NCBI GenBank assembly: GCA_031308135.1 | Contig: JAHLJT010000631.1 | Coordinates: 213,934,065-213,998,064, forward strand | Direction: 5' to 3' | DNA: 64,000 bases | Origin: Acheta domesticus | Taxonomy: Eukaryota > Arthropoda > Insecta > Orthoptera > Gryllidae | Part shown: piece by piece, positions 1 to 11,639 of the stretch | How the letters are laid out: each line of letters begins with the position of its first letter | Numbering within the stretch: the first letter of the stretch is position 1 | The notes under the pieces: model-generated | Databases searched by the model: none | Seen by the model: only the letters and a program-made list of their open reading frames with translations | Told to the model about the DNA's origin: nothing | Position numbers and translations under genes: made by a program

Positions 1-655
1 CAATGATACTAAATGTGAAGTAAAATATACGAGAATGATGACCGTAAACGCATATTATAGAGTTTGTGCTAACACTAAGAATACAGGCAACGATAGAAAA
101 AGCACTTCTAATATTAAATATAGTTGGGTAAAAATAATGTGAGCACTATGTGTAAAAGATACGACGTAAGTGATGGAAGCTATAAACGAGCAAAGGAATT
201 ACAAAAGAGAAAAACATGTAGTGGCGAAGGAGTAGAAGATAAAAATGCAGGCAGTAATCTGGATTGATAATCGAAGAGACAATTAGATCTAACATGTTTT
301 AGGACAAGCTAGTTACGAAATATACAAGAGTTCCTTTGGGCTAGTTCAAACAATTCACTGAAATCACGTAATTTAATACAACCCGAAAAGTCACTAATAT
401 ATCACTTATGTACATATTTAGTATTTAGAAGTATTTTCCATGCTAGTTTTAACTCACCTTAAGATAAAATATACTTTTTGGTAAAACGCACACCTTTCGC
501 CTCGATTAATATGATTTAAATCTTGTTCACCTTTTTTGTCTATTATAATTCACTCCCTAAGGGTTACGAATATACTGAATATTTTTACGCTACATTGAAG
601 GATCTAAAATTGAAAAGTAGGCTGTAGAGCTATGAGTGAAATCCATTTTAAAAAC
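1..655. other. AT-rich non-coding stretch
   Basis: I see no coding potential, RNA gene or recognisable repeat here. The sequence is AT-rich with stops in all frames, and gives way to a CpG-rich island at about 660. Confidence 0.6.
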
Positions 656-659
656 CACA

Positions 660-905
660 CCTCGCACTAAACAGTTTGCAAACGCTTCGCGTGTAAAGGC
701 AGTGGGGGGGGCGGCTGCTAAGCTGGGAGAGCGGGGTGCGTCACGAGGCAACTCGGGGAGGGAGGAGCAAGGAGCCGAGCTGCGTGGCGCGGCTTCCCGT
801 TCGCCTCCGGGAGATAAGCGGCGCCGGAGCCCGGGCCGGCGGCCGCCCCGAGCGGCGCCGCCCGCCGCATCAAACATTATCGCCGGGGCCATTATTTTCT
901 AAACG
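660..905. promoter_or_regulatory. CpG-rich island
   Basis: A sharp switch from AT-rich DNA to GC-rich sequence dense in CpG. Open frames on both strands are a consequence of base composition and I do not call them genes. The island ends in ATCAAACATTATCGCC and CCATTATTTTC, AT-containing motifs embedded in GC-rich DNA, as is common in promoter or enhancer islands. No TATA box or start site could be fixed. Confidence 0.45.
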
Positions 906-1895
906 CCCCCCCTTCGCCCCGTCGCTTCTCGACGGCTCACCCCGTCTTCCGCACGCCTCCACCCTCATCGCCTTCCTCGCCTACTCCGCCTCTTTACCAT
1001 CCCCGCCTTCCTCGCCACCCCTACCGCCGCTTCAGCCCCTCGTCCCCTCGCAGACGCATCCACTCGCCCTCTTACCTTCCCCCCTACCCGCCTTTTCGAC
1101 CTCGCGCCTTCTCGCCGCCTTTCCCCTTTTCTCCTCCGTCTCCTAGTTCCCTCGCCCAATTATCCACTTCGTTATTTCGCCCTCTCGCCACCTCGTCCTC
1201 TCCCCCTTTCACCGCTTTGCCTTCTCACCCACTCGCCTTGTCGATCTCGCGCCTTCTCGCCGCCTCCACCCTTCGCTCCCTCATCACCTAGTCCCCTTCC
1301 TCAGTTGTTCACTCGTTCTTTCGCCCTCCTGCCCCTCTCTTCTGACCTTTCGCCTCCTCGTCTAATCGCACTCTCACCCTCTCACCTTTCCACCCACTCT
1401 CCCTTTCGACCACGCGCCTTCTCGCCGCCTCCCCCGCCTCTTCCCTTCTCCCTCGTTTTCTAGCTCACTCATTCACTCGCTCACTAGCTCACTCATCCTT
1501 CTTACCTCTCGCCTCCTCGCTCACTAGCCTTCTCAGCCTGTAGTTCACGCGTTCTTTCGCCTTGTCACCCCCTCGATCTTCTGACCTTTCACCTCATCCA
1601 CTCATCCTTTCATCCCATAGCTCACTCGTCCTGTCACCCTCTTGTCTTCTCACCCACTCGCTCTGGCAAAACCCTCTCGCCTCATCCACTCGGCCTCTCA
1701 TCTCATAGCTCTCTAACCTCTCACCCTCTCACATTTTCGACCTCCCGCTTCCTCCTTTCACACTCGCCCTCTCATCTCATTGCTCACTCGTCCTCTCATC
1801 CTCTTGCCTTCTCGCCCACTCGCTCTTTCGATCTCTCGCCTCATCCACTCGCCCCCTCATCCCGTCGCTCACTCGTCCTCTCGCCCTCTTGCTCC
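905..1895. repeat. degenerate CT-rich tandem array, about 80 bp unit in pairs
   Basis: About 1 kb of strongly pyrimidine-biased plus strand built from variants of CTCGCC, CTTCTC and CACTCG. Longer blocks recur: CGCGCCTTCTCGCCGCCT lies near 1103, 1248 and 1413, spaced about 145 and 165 bp. In the right half, blocks resembling CTCATCCCATAGCTCACTCG recur near 1611, 1692, 1771 and 1857, spaced about 81, 79 and 86 bp. This suggests an ancestral unit of about 80 bp, partly organised as about 155-bp dimers. The open frames in it carry no sign of a protein. Confidence 0.6.
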
Positions 1896-2060
1896 GAGCG
1901 CCGCGGTGGCGGCGCGGCGCTGCTCCGGGCGGGCGGATTAAAGGGTTCAATTACGAAGGCGCCGCCCGCGCTCTGGATTGCCCGGCGAATTTAACATCTC
2001 GCCTGATGGACATTACGACACCGCAGAGCGCTCCACTAACACAGTTCCCTTCAATATTTC
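1889..2060. promoter_or_regulatory. CpG-rich segment with homeodomain-type sites
   Basis: GC-rich sequence following the CT array, with AT islets GCGGATTAAAGGG and TTCAATTACGAAGG inside CpG-dense DNA. Such islets resemble homeodomain target sites (TAAT/ATTA cores). Function is inferred only. Confidence 0.3.
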
Positions 2061-2064
2061 CCAC

Positions 2065-2865
2065 TGCGGGTGGAATTTCTAATGAATGGTGGGTACGGTT
2101 GTTACTTTTCACCTTCTATTATTTCAAATGTGAGAACTTTGATCTGTGTAATGGAAGAACTCGTTACGTGAAGAACTCGTAACGAAAAATTTAAGAGAAA
2201 CGAACGGGTCTCTGAAACACAAAAAAAAGTGTCGGATAAAAATTAACGTAACATGGTTAAAATTAAAAATGTAATGTAAACAATTACAAAATTTTAAAAT
2301 CTCAAACATTTGTTTGATAATGGGTGTGAATAAAACACACGAATAACAGAAGTTAATACCATATCCACAAATATTTTTAAGTGTAGTTAGATTCAAAAGA
2401 CTGAAAATCAGTTGCTTATTATTTTATTATTAATTATATAAAACCATGTTATCTATTTTCCAATTCTAATATAAATATAACGTTTTGCTTGAGATACGTT
2501 ACTTTGATATTCTTGACATCGATTACTCAGACTAAACTGACTTAGACATTATGAATATTTAAAATTGATATTGTTCTGTGAAATTATAAAGAAATAAACT
2601 GCAAATATATAAAAAATATTAGAAAGAAAAATAATCATTAAAAGATATTGAAAATTAACTTCACAACATATTGCTTTTCTATTTGTGACACATTTTATGC
2701 GCGATCTATTGAAGCGTTTTAAAATGATGAAACCGATCACGAAGGGAATTAATAAAGGGATATCTTCTTTAAGCAATTAAAAAATAAATAATAAATCTTC
2801 CGCGCGGTCAGGTAGTCCACATTGCTGTTAACCTCAAATAAAAAGGAAATATTTCCCGACGTGTC
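2065..2865. other. AT-rich non-coding stretch
   Basis: AT-rich sequence with only short fortuitous open frames. No repeat family or RNA gene recognised. Confidence 0.55.
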
Positions 2866-2869
2866 AGCA

Positions 2870-3305
2870 CTTTATCAGCGGGCGCTCGCAAACAAATGGG
2901 CGGCGGCAGGCAGCCGGCGGGCGCAGCGCGGCGGGGGTGGGAGCGAGGACGGAGGTGGGGGTGGGGGCGTGAGCGTGGGCGCGGGCGGGTGCGAGCATGG
3001 GGCGGGGACAAGAGCGAGAGCAAGGCCGGGGGTGGAGGGCGAGGGGTGGCGAGACGTGGGCGAGAGCGGGGGGACGGCGAGGGAGCTAAACAAATCGCAG
3101 CTGGAAGCGGCGCGACATTTAAAGCGTTCCGCGTCACTTTCAGGCGCGCGGCGGCGCGGTGATAAAGCGAGAGGCTGTCGAGCCGCCTCCGAGCTCTGTC
3201 ATAGGTCGCGCCGCGCGCGGCCTACGTCACTCGACGCCCACGCCGGCGGCGGCGGCGGCGGCGGCAACGCGCTGCCGCGGCCGCCCACATGATTCCTTCG
3301 CAGCT
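2870..3305. promoter_or_regulatory. CpG island with GGC microsatellite
   Basis: A CpG-dense block. It contains a G-rich middle (about 2930-3090) and a short (GGC)n run at about 3244-3266. A donor-like AAAG|GTGAAC lies just to its right at about 3336-3345 on the plus strand, so a non-coding first exon is possible, but nothing fixes an exon. Open frames on both strands are composition-driven. Confidence 0.45.
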
Positions 3306-3344
3306 GCGATACACAAAGAGCAGACGGTGTTCTAGAAAGGTGAA

Positions 3345-5180
3345 CGAGTTTTCTTCTCGTCTACGCAGACTCAAATGGGATATCCGGTCGTTCGTTTCCG
3401 AGTTTTCGTAATTAAAATGTTTCATAACACATTATCTTTCTTAATAGGACGATTCGTAACACATCGTTTCGTGACTAAGAGGTTCGTAGTAAGTTACACA
3501 GACGAGTCTACATAACTATATTCTCTAAAAGGTTTCACATTTAATTAAAATAAATTTCTTTTAATATAGTAAATAAGGTCATTTCTGAGCATTTTACGTG
3601 AAGGTTCATGAATCGTGGTTCTCTTCAACTAAAGTGAGGAGTATTAACCATTTTAATGGGAAATGCGCGACATTTTCTACTTCACCTTTTGAAAATTCTT
3701 CAGCAGGACAGCAAAAGTCAACGCTAAAATAAAATGTGAGGTGGCGTAGATCACTTATGTTGAATATAACTTGTGAAGACTTGCCTACGAGTATCCCGGT
3801 GACGAAACATTTCTAAGGATGTCTTGGGTACTAGTATTATAGATCGTACAAGAAACAATATAGTCCAAGAGTAAACTATATCCTTAAATAGCAAACCCTA
3901 AATTTATACCTGAAAATGACGGAAAAGTACATCTAATACCCTGCCACTCAAAATCCACGCGCATCACATGGTTCGTGAGTACGCTGTTGCGCGATTAGCA
4001 ATGTTACATTCTCCTTGCATCAGAGAGACTTCTACACTGAACTCTCATCTGCTTGCTGCTATAGTTTATTTCCGTGTACGTCCATGTACCACTACTCCCT
4101 CAGCGCTGAACTGTTTGTTTCCTTGCTGAAGGTGACTCATTTTCCATCATTTCTATAATTTTGGACAAGATATTAAAGATGCTTTGGTAGTGATATACGT
4201 ACATTTTACTGAATATTTCAATGTTATCATCATCAATGCTTATCTCACATTCAGAATTTATACACTTTTTTAGCGGCATTTATTTCTCACAAACACTAAC
4301 ACATAACACAAGTTGGCGTTGTGTTATGTTCATGCAGTCTGCTTCAACGATTTGGCCTTCGAGGACCTGGCAAATCGATCTTTGTGAAGTTTTGTTGTAG
4401 AGTTCAGTGAGTAGAGAACACTGAAAATCTGCTCCGGCAATTTATAACAAGGCTCTCGACACTACAGTATCATCATTTTCTTTACTTAGCAAAATTCGCA
4501 ACTCACACAGTCCTTGTTTACCATCTGAAGGCGGGAAAAACATGCTGCCGCAGCAGAAGATGGTGAGAAAACCAAAGAACAGTAGACACTAAGGGATGAG
4601 AATGCGGACAATGCGAGTTTCTGAAGTGACCTTGATGCGATATCGGAAAGCTGTTAGATGCAGATAGAAGGAAATTTGATCACCGAAAACACCCTGTGTC
4701 AGACCAACTGTGTGGAGGAGAGAGGTTTGAATGAAGCGGTTTTATGATGACATGGACTGGACGGACAAATTGGGCAAAGCAACGGAGAGAACTCTGAAGT
4801 GTCCGGGTTGAAACTAGAGATGGGTAGGTGATAGGGGACGAGTGACAAGTGAGGTTGATTTCGGAGACGACAGATCGCTAATAGACCGTGGAAAACGTTG
4901 CACAGGACAGACGGAATGGAACGAGATCGCTAGAAGCCGATACAAAGTAAAAGCTATAATTCTGAATCAATAGCGTCCAAAGGAAAAGTGGTGAGCTCTG
5001 GAGAAAACACAACCAACAAGAACGCTCTTCACGGAAGTTATGAAGACGGGATTGAGAGGAAAAGTCAAGCTAGCCATAAGTATTATTACGGCTGGAGTCC
5101 AATGGTTCCCGAAACGGGTCTGGTGGCTTGTGGATGCCTGGTGAAATTGGTAGCCAGAACAGCAAAGTGGCCAAGGGAGA
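3345..5180. other. non-coding stretch with one short hairpin
   Basis: Mixed-composition DNA without convincing coding frames. The only structure I noticed is a perfect 11-bp inverted repeat, ACATAACACAA at 4301-4311 and its complement at 4319-4329, with a 7-base loop. No known family recognised. Confidence 0.5.
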
Positions 5181-5451
5181 TCAAGAGAGTAACAGCCAGC
5201 GCGGTGGACTCGTGGCCTGGGTTCGGGGGAGGTGTTTGTGAGGCGGTCGGGAGCGGAGACAGTCATGTGAGAGGCGGGGAAGCGACAGAGGAAGTTCGGA
5301 AGGGCCTGGGCGCGCGGTGGCGGTTCTGCGAGTGGGTGGGGGCGTGGCCACACGCAGGGGGCGGGGCGGGTGGCGGGGGCGGAGGAAGTTGGTGCTAATA
5401 ACGCGGGAGGGGGGGGGGCGTCGCGCGGACCCCGCGCGTGGCGGCGTTCCC

Positions 5452-5465
5452 GCGGTAATTACCGC
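5452..5465. promoter_or_regulatory. palindromic homeodomain-type site
   Basis: GCGGTAATTACCGC is a perfect 14-bp palindrome centred on TAATTA, inside a CpG island. TTTTAATTAACGCG follows about 25 bp later. Palindromic TAATTA is a typical homeodomain dimer target. That use here is inference. Confidence 0.35.
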
Positions 5466-6254
5466 CCGGCGTCCGAAAGTTGCGCTGTTTTAATTAACGC
5501 GCGAAGGGCGGCGCAACGCTGCGAGGGCGGGCGCAAAGAGGGGCGGGGCTGAGCGGAAATGGGATGAGGTTGGAACGGAGTAGGTCACGGAAACGAGGAA
5601 GACGTAGATGTGAAAGGGAGATGACAGGCTGAAATGGATGGGGCATGCTGGGAGAGACAATGAAGACAGTTGGAAGTGAAGGTAGGATGTGTCAGAGCAG
5701 GTGGGGTAGGTAAATTAATTATAGGAGGCGGGAGTGGTCCTAGGAGATTGGGAAGGTTGGGGACGGGTGGGATGAAATGGGAAGGGACAGAGCGATGGGA
5801 AAAATTCGGAAGAATTGGGAGGTCTGGAGGACGAAAGAGGAGATTCGGAGAGGTGGGAGAGGGGGTGACGAGTGCCGCGGATTGCCGGGGCTGGAGGAGG
5901 CGGACTGGTGCTGGCCAAAGAGGGGAGGGCAGAAGTGAATCGGGGTGAGGAGATTCGTAGCGGAGATGGAAAGAAGGGAAAGAAGTGGTAGAGGAGGTTA
6001 GGAGAGAAGAGGGGGAGAGGGGTGAAGAGACGCGGGGATGGCAGAGGCCGAAGGAGGCGGAATGGTGCCAGCCGAGGAAGGGACGATAGAAGCGGACCGC
6101 GGTGGGGAGAATCGGGATGGGGAGTAGGAACGGGGAGGAGAAAGAGATGTAGTAGAGAGGGGTTGGGAAAAGAGGGGTGGTGGGCGTGACGGAGGAGCGC
6201 TGACGAGCGCCGAGCGGAGCGGAGCCGCGCGGAGCAGCTGGCGACGCGCGCCGA

Positions 6255-6279
6255 TGATTAATGTCACGGCTTCCGTGAC
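6255..6279. promoter_or_regulatory. TGATTAAT plus GTCACGG inverted repeat
   Basis: TGATTAAT (6255-6262, resembling a Hox/Exd-type site) abuts GTCACGG (6263-6269), a 3-base spacer, and CCGTGAC (6273-6279). The two arms are perfect reverse complements. It lies at the edge of the island. A regulatory role is inferred. Confidence 0.3.
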
Positions 6280-6314
6280 GCCTCCGCCGCCGCAGCGCCG
6301 GCCATCACTTCTGC

Positions 6315-7500
6315 GGCCCTCATCTACATACTTCTGTTTGTCTTCAATCTTTCATCCCTTGTCGTACAGTCGTCCATGTGGACAAGTGAATTGGACAAAC
6401 TTATTCCACTTCGTGAAGAACGGTAATATGCCTTTTCGGAAAAGATCCTCTCTAGGATTTCTGCCGATTTCTCGGATCTTTGCGTCCATTAGCCAAGTGA
6501 GATTTTAATATAGCGCTTCCAGAGAAGAAATTGGGTAGGAGATATGATTGATTCTTTGAAAAACAGTTCGATTAAAATTCTCTGAAGATAGTGATAGATT
6601 TTTCTCAATTTGTTCCAAGTTGTTATAAGATTATAATTCAGATTTAGCCTCACTCGTTAATATTATTCCCTTGCTATAAATACGCTAAGGAAAGACGTAT
6701 TTTTTCTCCATTTTATATATAAAGAAAATGTAGGATCATATGGAAGAAATACAAAGCGGGGGGAAGCGGGAAATAAGTGGGGGAACACGCGGGAAACACG
6801 TGGGGCTCGAGTTATATTTCTTAAACAGTATTCCATAAAATAAGGCCTTCAATGATCAATGGAGTCATTCGTAATTTCTTTTAGTTATTCAGGGTTCCCT
6901 CACTTCCTAAAATTCACGAGTGGTCAGAATCAAGTATAAATTCGAAATCTATGTAAAATTAAACTGACTTGAGGAAATTTCATGTGATTGAATTGGAAAC
7001 TATGCGAGAGATACAGATATTAAACACATACATGAATACTTTGTTTTGAAAAACTGTTGAAGAGTCGCTATAGACCTTAACGTTTAATGAGACTCCATAT
7101 TCCGAAAACATTAAAGTCTTTAAAAAGATGAATTACCAGGAAAATGTCAAGGTCTCTGAACTAAAAACGGAAACATTTCATAATGAAAATGTCCTTATTT
7201 ATAAACAAAGAGGTTTCTGTATGACAGTCACGATGGATTGGAAAATTGCTGAAATTTATTAATTTTGTTAGAGGAAAAACTAGAGGCGCTTCAGCAGCAC
7301 AGACTTTCTCGTATTATTGGTAACAATGAGGCAATATTAGTACATTGCAATATCGTTTCAATATCACAATATTGCGTCTACTAACATTTCAACAATCATT
7401 ATCAAACGCAAAAGAAATAACGCATAAAATATCCATTTCAAAGGGACAGCGACATCACTAGTTTGATCGATGAGTGTAAATTCGATGAGCGAAAATCTAG
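6315..7500. other. AT-rich non-coding stretch
   Basis: No coding region, RNA gene or recognised repeat. CAATAT motifs cluster at about 7340-7375. Confidence 0.5.
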
Positions 7501-7529
7501 AGTATAGTTTAGTCCCCAGCAGATCAACG

Positions 7530-7585
7530 GACTGATGGACCGATAGATAGATGAGCCGGCAGAGACGGACGGACGGGCAAACTGA
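7530..7585 (-). repeat. (GGAC)n-like simple repeat
   Basis: Variants of GACG/GGAC (GACGGACGGACGGGC and a GATAGATAGATGAG stretch). It is the opposite-strand counterpart of the GTCC-rich block at about 8145-8235, about 600 bp away in inverted orientation. Confidence 0.5.
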
Positions 7586-7687
7586 GTTTTAGAAAAAAAA
7601 CTTTTCGGTATCTGGGGCCTCCAATGTTGTATTTCCGGAATAATCTTCAGAACGATTTTTTGTAGCATTCTTTTTCTCTATATTAAT

Positions 7688-7800
7688 GGTAGGAAATGGT
7701 GCGGTGTTTACAATGTTTCCATCATAGAAATGCATATGAGGTGTTGGTTCTCCATCATAAGTTTTTATTTTAGCTTAAAACTTTTTCGGCCATCTTCAGT
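7688..7800 (-). repeat. dispersed repeat, copy 1
   Basis: About 110 bp shared with 45334-45434. The shared parts are a segment resembling GTAGGAAATGGTGCG and the block ATGCATATGAGGTGTTGG followed by TTCTCCATC. On the minus strand it reads CACTGAAGATGGCCGAAAA and then the shared block, in an open frame of over 20 codons. It could be the end of a retroelement. The family is not recognised. Confidence 0.55.
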
Positions 7801-7807
7801 GCTACAA

Positions 7808-7835
7808 AAATAATATAATAATAATAATAATAATA
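7808..7835. repeat. (AAT)n microsatellite
   Basis: Short run of ATAATAATAATAATAAT beside dispersed repeat copy 1. It could be a retroelement tail. Confidence 0.6.
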
Positions 7836-8144
7836 TCTAATTACAAAAAAATTAAAAAATTTATAGAATATTATTGTGAATTAGATTTAAAGAAAAATAT
7901 AAAACGTGAAAATGGACATATAATGTTTAAAAACTGAGAAATGAAAATTAAAATAAATGAAATCTATTACCAAATAATATTATGAAAAAAATTAGAGTGA
8001 AAGAAAACTAGGAAAATTGTTATGTCTCCATTTTCACATTTTATATTACAATTTTCCTATGCAGGAAAGTAAAAATCTCATAACACGTGGTGTAGCAAGA
8101 ATCCCTCGTTTGTGTGTTCTTGATACCGAAAAACTAATTGAAAC

Positions 8145-8235
8145 GAAAACGTCCGTCCATCCGTCCGTCCGTCCGTCGTGCGTCTGCCCGTCTATCTGTC
8201 CGTCTGTCAATCTGTTTGTCAGTCCGTATGTCAAT
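8145..8235 (+). repeat. (CCGT)n-like simple repeat
   Basis: Imperfect tetranucleotide run (CCGTCCGTCCGTCCGTCG and decayed variants CTGT, CAGT). The open frame across it is an artefact. Confidence 0.6.
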
Positions 8236-8384
8236 ACTACTAGAACTTAAACTATACGTAGGATTTTTATCAAATTGAAGAAACCCCGGTCCGACATCTG
8301 TCTGGAGATGTGGCTCGAGTCGAAGTTTTGAGATTTCTATAAACTTTGGAGGTACTTTAAATGAAGCCGCCCGGACATTTTCAA

Positions 8385-9420
8385 AATTTTCTAAAAACGT
8401 CTCCTTCTTGAAATTTCTTGTAAGAATAAAGTAAAATACACTTATGAAGGTGGCATTGGTCCAATTTTCAGGGTTAACTCTGGATTTTCCAAAGTTGCTA
8501 AAGTTTCAATGTTTTTCGGAGTCTTCCTAAAATAGAAGATAGGGAGTTTTTCTTCTAATAAAATTTGGTCTCTAGAGTGATTTCTTTCATTAAGATAATG
8601 TACATTTTTTTTTAAAATTTTGCAGTTTTCGCGCAATATTGCGTGCAATATGTGCACTTTAAACAATTACAAAAATAAGATTTTTTCTAAAACGGCTCCA
8701 AATTTTTTTCTTTAAACTCTTGGTAAGGATGGTGCGTTAAGTAATCTATGAGATGACATAAACGCCATAATGCTCTATTTTTTTGTTTATTCAAAAATTA
8801 CAAAAATGAATTTTTTTTGTCTCATGTCTTAAATATTTACATTAGCGACGATTTGTTCACATTATTATATTTACGAGTACATGTGATTTAGGTAATGTCA
8901 AGTAAAGTTTGTCGAAATATCAACCGTTTTCTGTGAAAACTAGCTCAAAATTTTGCATTTTCAGAAACTCTCAAACCCCATTTTCTCAAAAGTGGCTCCA
9001 GATTTTGTTTTAAAAATTTTCGAATATATAGTGATAATTGCACTCTTTAATATGACTTGTACTTTTTTAATTGCATTTTTTTTCAAAAATTATACAAATG
9101 TAAACTTTTTGAAAGATCTCTCACACCGTTATTATGAACATTACCAGCAATTTGTAAACACTATTGTATATGTGAGCTGATGTACTTCAAATGACTTTTA
9201 ATTATGTTTTTCGAAAACTCAAAAATTGTCTGTGAAAAAGAGCTTCAAATTTCGCATTTAAAGTAGCGATTAAACGCCCTTTTCTTGAAACTGGATCAAA
9301 ATTTTTCAAAGAAAATTGCCATTTAGGACAAGCTTTTACTGTTTAATATTCTTGAAATTAAATTTACGTTCTATAATTAGGAAACCGAAAAATTAATAAA
9401 ATGTCAAAAAATGTACTTTG
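8385..9420. repeat. diverged tandem repeat, about 298-bp period
   Basis: Related blocks recur at regular spacing. AAACGTCTCCTTCTTGAAA, ACGGCTCCAAATTTT, AGTGGCTCCAGATTTTG and ACTGGATCAAAATTTT lie near 8394, 8693, 8991 and 9290. AACTAGCTCAAAATTTTGCA (about 8938) and AAGAGCTTCAAATTTCGCA (about 9237) are about 299 bp apart. A second block, CAAAAATTACAAAAATG near 8793 and CAAAAATTATACAAATG near 9092, keeps the same spacing. At least three diverged units. No coding. Confidence 0.6.
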
Positions 9421-9424
9421 GCGG

Positions 9425-11015
9425 CGGTAGATGGTAGCTGCAGGAGCATGAGAATGTGGCAAGTCCGAATAGCTACCCAGCTCCAAGGAAATAGAAAACT
9501 AATACAGGAAAGTCTGTGCCCTTATTAGCACCACTAGTTAAGATCTTATTTAATTAAGACTGTTGATAGATGTTTTCAAAGGGATAATTTTAGGACATTA
9601 TAATCTGTTTACATTGAAAATTGTAATTATTTGGTAACGGTAATACAATGTTAAATGTCTATTCAACAATGTGTTTGAGCATTTAATTATATACCTACCA
9701 CTTTCCTGGTTTAAGAGCTCCTAGCACTTTAGTATTTGAGCATCGTAGGAATGTTGAGGATTGACTAATTAATTTCCAGTCCATTGCCTAACAGTAACCC
9801 CCATCAATTCCTTTATCATGAACGTCACAGCGAACATTGTTACACAATATTTCTTTGAATTCCGAGAAAAGTTTAAAATCACTGGAACATCTTCAGTTAT
9901 CTCCTTGTCTTCTACTGGAAGCTATTAATAAGCACCTACACGAAAAATTCAAAGTGTTATTTTGACGATTTGTAAGACGAAAAACTATTCTATGACACAA
10001 AAAGTATTCTGTAACATGAGATTTATTCTAAAACATAAAGAATAATAAAGTGTGCATTTAAATAAAAGAAGACCAACCACCAACGTAAAACTCCAAATTT
10101 CAATTCAAATCAATGAACATTTAAAAACATTAATAGCATTTTAGCAATAACCCATTTTCTCCTCTTACCTAATAGTATTATACCTCTACCATTTCTCCAA
10201 ATCATCCTAACCACATAACACGTAAATTGAAATTGAGAACTCCAGAGAGAGTGGCCTCATTCTTATTAAGGCTAATGCTAAATTAGCTATAAATTATTAC
10301 CAAAACTCATTTGTAAAGCGCTAATCCGTTGTATAAGAAAATAAAAAATAGCAATGTGTAAATACTATTGGATTTGCAGGAAACAAAGAATATAAATTTT
10401 ACAGGCATAAAATACCGAATTAAAGAAGAATGTTTAAATGTCTGACGGAATTTCCAAACCAATGAGAAACACAATGACGTTTCGGATGTACATACACAAT
10501 TTAAAAAAGAGGTTTCTGCACCAGAGGTCACTAAACACACATTTTGTTATAAAAGTATGAATACTCTCTTGTAGTAATATTTTTGTGCGAAGCTTTTTTT
10601 TGAATTCGCTAAATAATTTCAAGCGAGGAAGTTGGACTTTTGAACAAACAATTTTTTTCTTTTTCCTCATCACATTACGTTTGAATCGACAAAATGGAAT
10701 ATTACATTTCTTGTCTAAAATATAAATTGTACGATTATATTAGCTGAAAATCTTACCCTATTTCTACACGTTTTATCATAGTAGAAATAGGAACACCATC
10801 CTCCAAGAGGGCCAAATATTTATCACAGATAATACCACGAGTGCTTTGGAAATTGTGGATAAATGCCCGACTCCCGAAGTGAGAAAGACTATTCCACGAA
10901 TTAATAGAACTATTCTACGAATGAAATGTCCAACTGAGTTCCAAATGCGCCAATATTGAAAATAACTGAAAGCCAAGTTAAAATCAAAGTGGTTATGTGT
11001 CTGTACACACGCGGC
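9425..11015. other. AT-rich non-coding stretch
   Basis: No gene, RNA or recognised repeat. Short open frames around 10300-10680 are AT-rich and not convincing. Confidence 0.5.
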
Positions 11016-11019
11016 TTTT

Positions 11020-11225
11020 TGGATATCGAAATACCGATCGATGTATACCGTCTCCTATGTTAGATGAGTCAGTTTATGATAAGCCAGCTGAGAGAAGCGA
11101 TAGGAAAAATTGGGAAGAAAAACCGATACACTTTTTGAGAAACACCGCCCTGATTGGGGCATTATGTATATATAGTTAAACACTATTGGTTTTAATTTCA
11201 CTAGTAAAATAGTCAAAGTAAATTT
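11020..11225 (+). repeat. interspersed repeat X, copy 1
   Basis: About 200 bp clearly related to 44105-44325 in the same orientation. Shared landmarks in order are a CGATCGATGTATACCG-like start, TAGATGAGTCAGTTTATGAT, GAAGCGAT, TTTTGAGA, ACTGCCCTGATTGG-like, CACTATTGGTTTTA and AATAGTC. Copy 2 lies next to Tc1-like transposase remnants, so repeat X may be the end of such an element. The family is not named. Confidence 0.6.
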
Positions 11226-11489
11226 CCAGCCCGTGTTAGAATTGATGCAAGTTAAAACACGTTAAAGAAATTTCGTCGCCATTCGTGGTTAATAAAATAT
11301 ATAACTGCTTGGAATTCCTGTGAGCTAGAGACGCTTCTTAAAAATAACCCCTTATAACTCGAGCAGTTAAGAAGTACGGGCTTGTCTCTAAGATGATTCG
11401 TTGTAGAAACTAGGAAGGTTCCTCGCTAAGAAATATGGACGTTGTTACTGCACTTCTAAAACTGTAATCAATTCAGCTCAAAAGTCTCA

Positions 11490-11610
11490 GCGGCGAAAAC
11501 TTTTACAGGCTTCCCGAAGACTGCAGAAAGGAAAGCGGCTAGGAACGCTGAGACAGCGCTCAGGAAATAGGAAACTTGATTCGGGCGGCAGTCAGTCGCT
11601 TACATTCAGG
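11490..11610 (+). other. possible non-coding exon end with splice donor
   Basis: A moderately GC-rich islet ends in TTACATTCAG|GTACGTAAA, a close match to a splice donor. It lies in AT-rich DNA. There is no open frame of note, so a 5' UTR exon is possible, but a chance match is quite likely. Confidence 0.2.
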
Positions 11611-11639
11611 TACGTAAAAGCTTTGTCGGAGTAGTCACA

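Larger units (their letters stand above)
5200..6310. promoter_or_regulatory. CpG-rich, purine-skewed island
   Basis: More than 1 kb of GC-rich sequence. The centre (about 5550-6200) is strongly G/A-biased on the plus strand and the flanks are CpG-dense. It holds a 14-bp palindrome around TAATTA (5452-5465) and a TGATTAAT next to a GTCACGG/CCGTGAC inverted repeat (6255-6279). Long open frames on both strands look composition-driven. This is the largest island in the left third of the window. Confidence 0.45.

Noticed and set aside
7530..8235. GGAC/GTCC blocks as terminal inverted repeats of an element
   Set aside because: They are simple tetranucleotide runs that would match in inverted orientation by nature. 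No flanking duplication.
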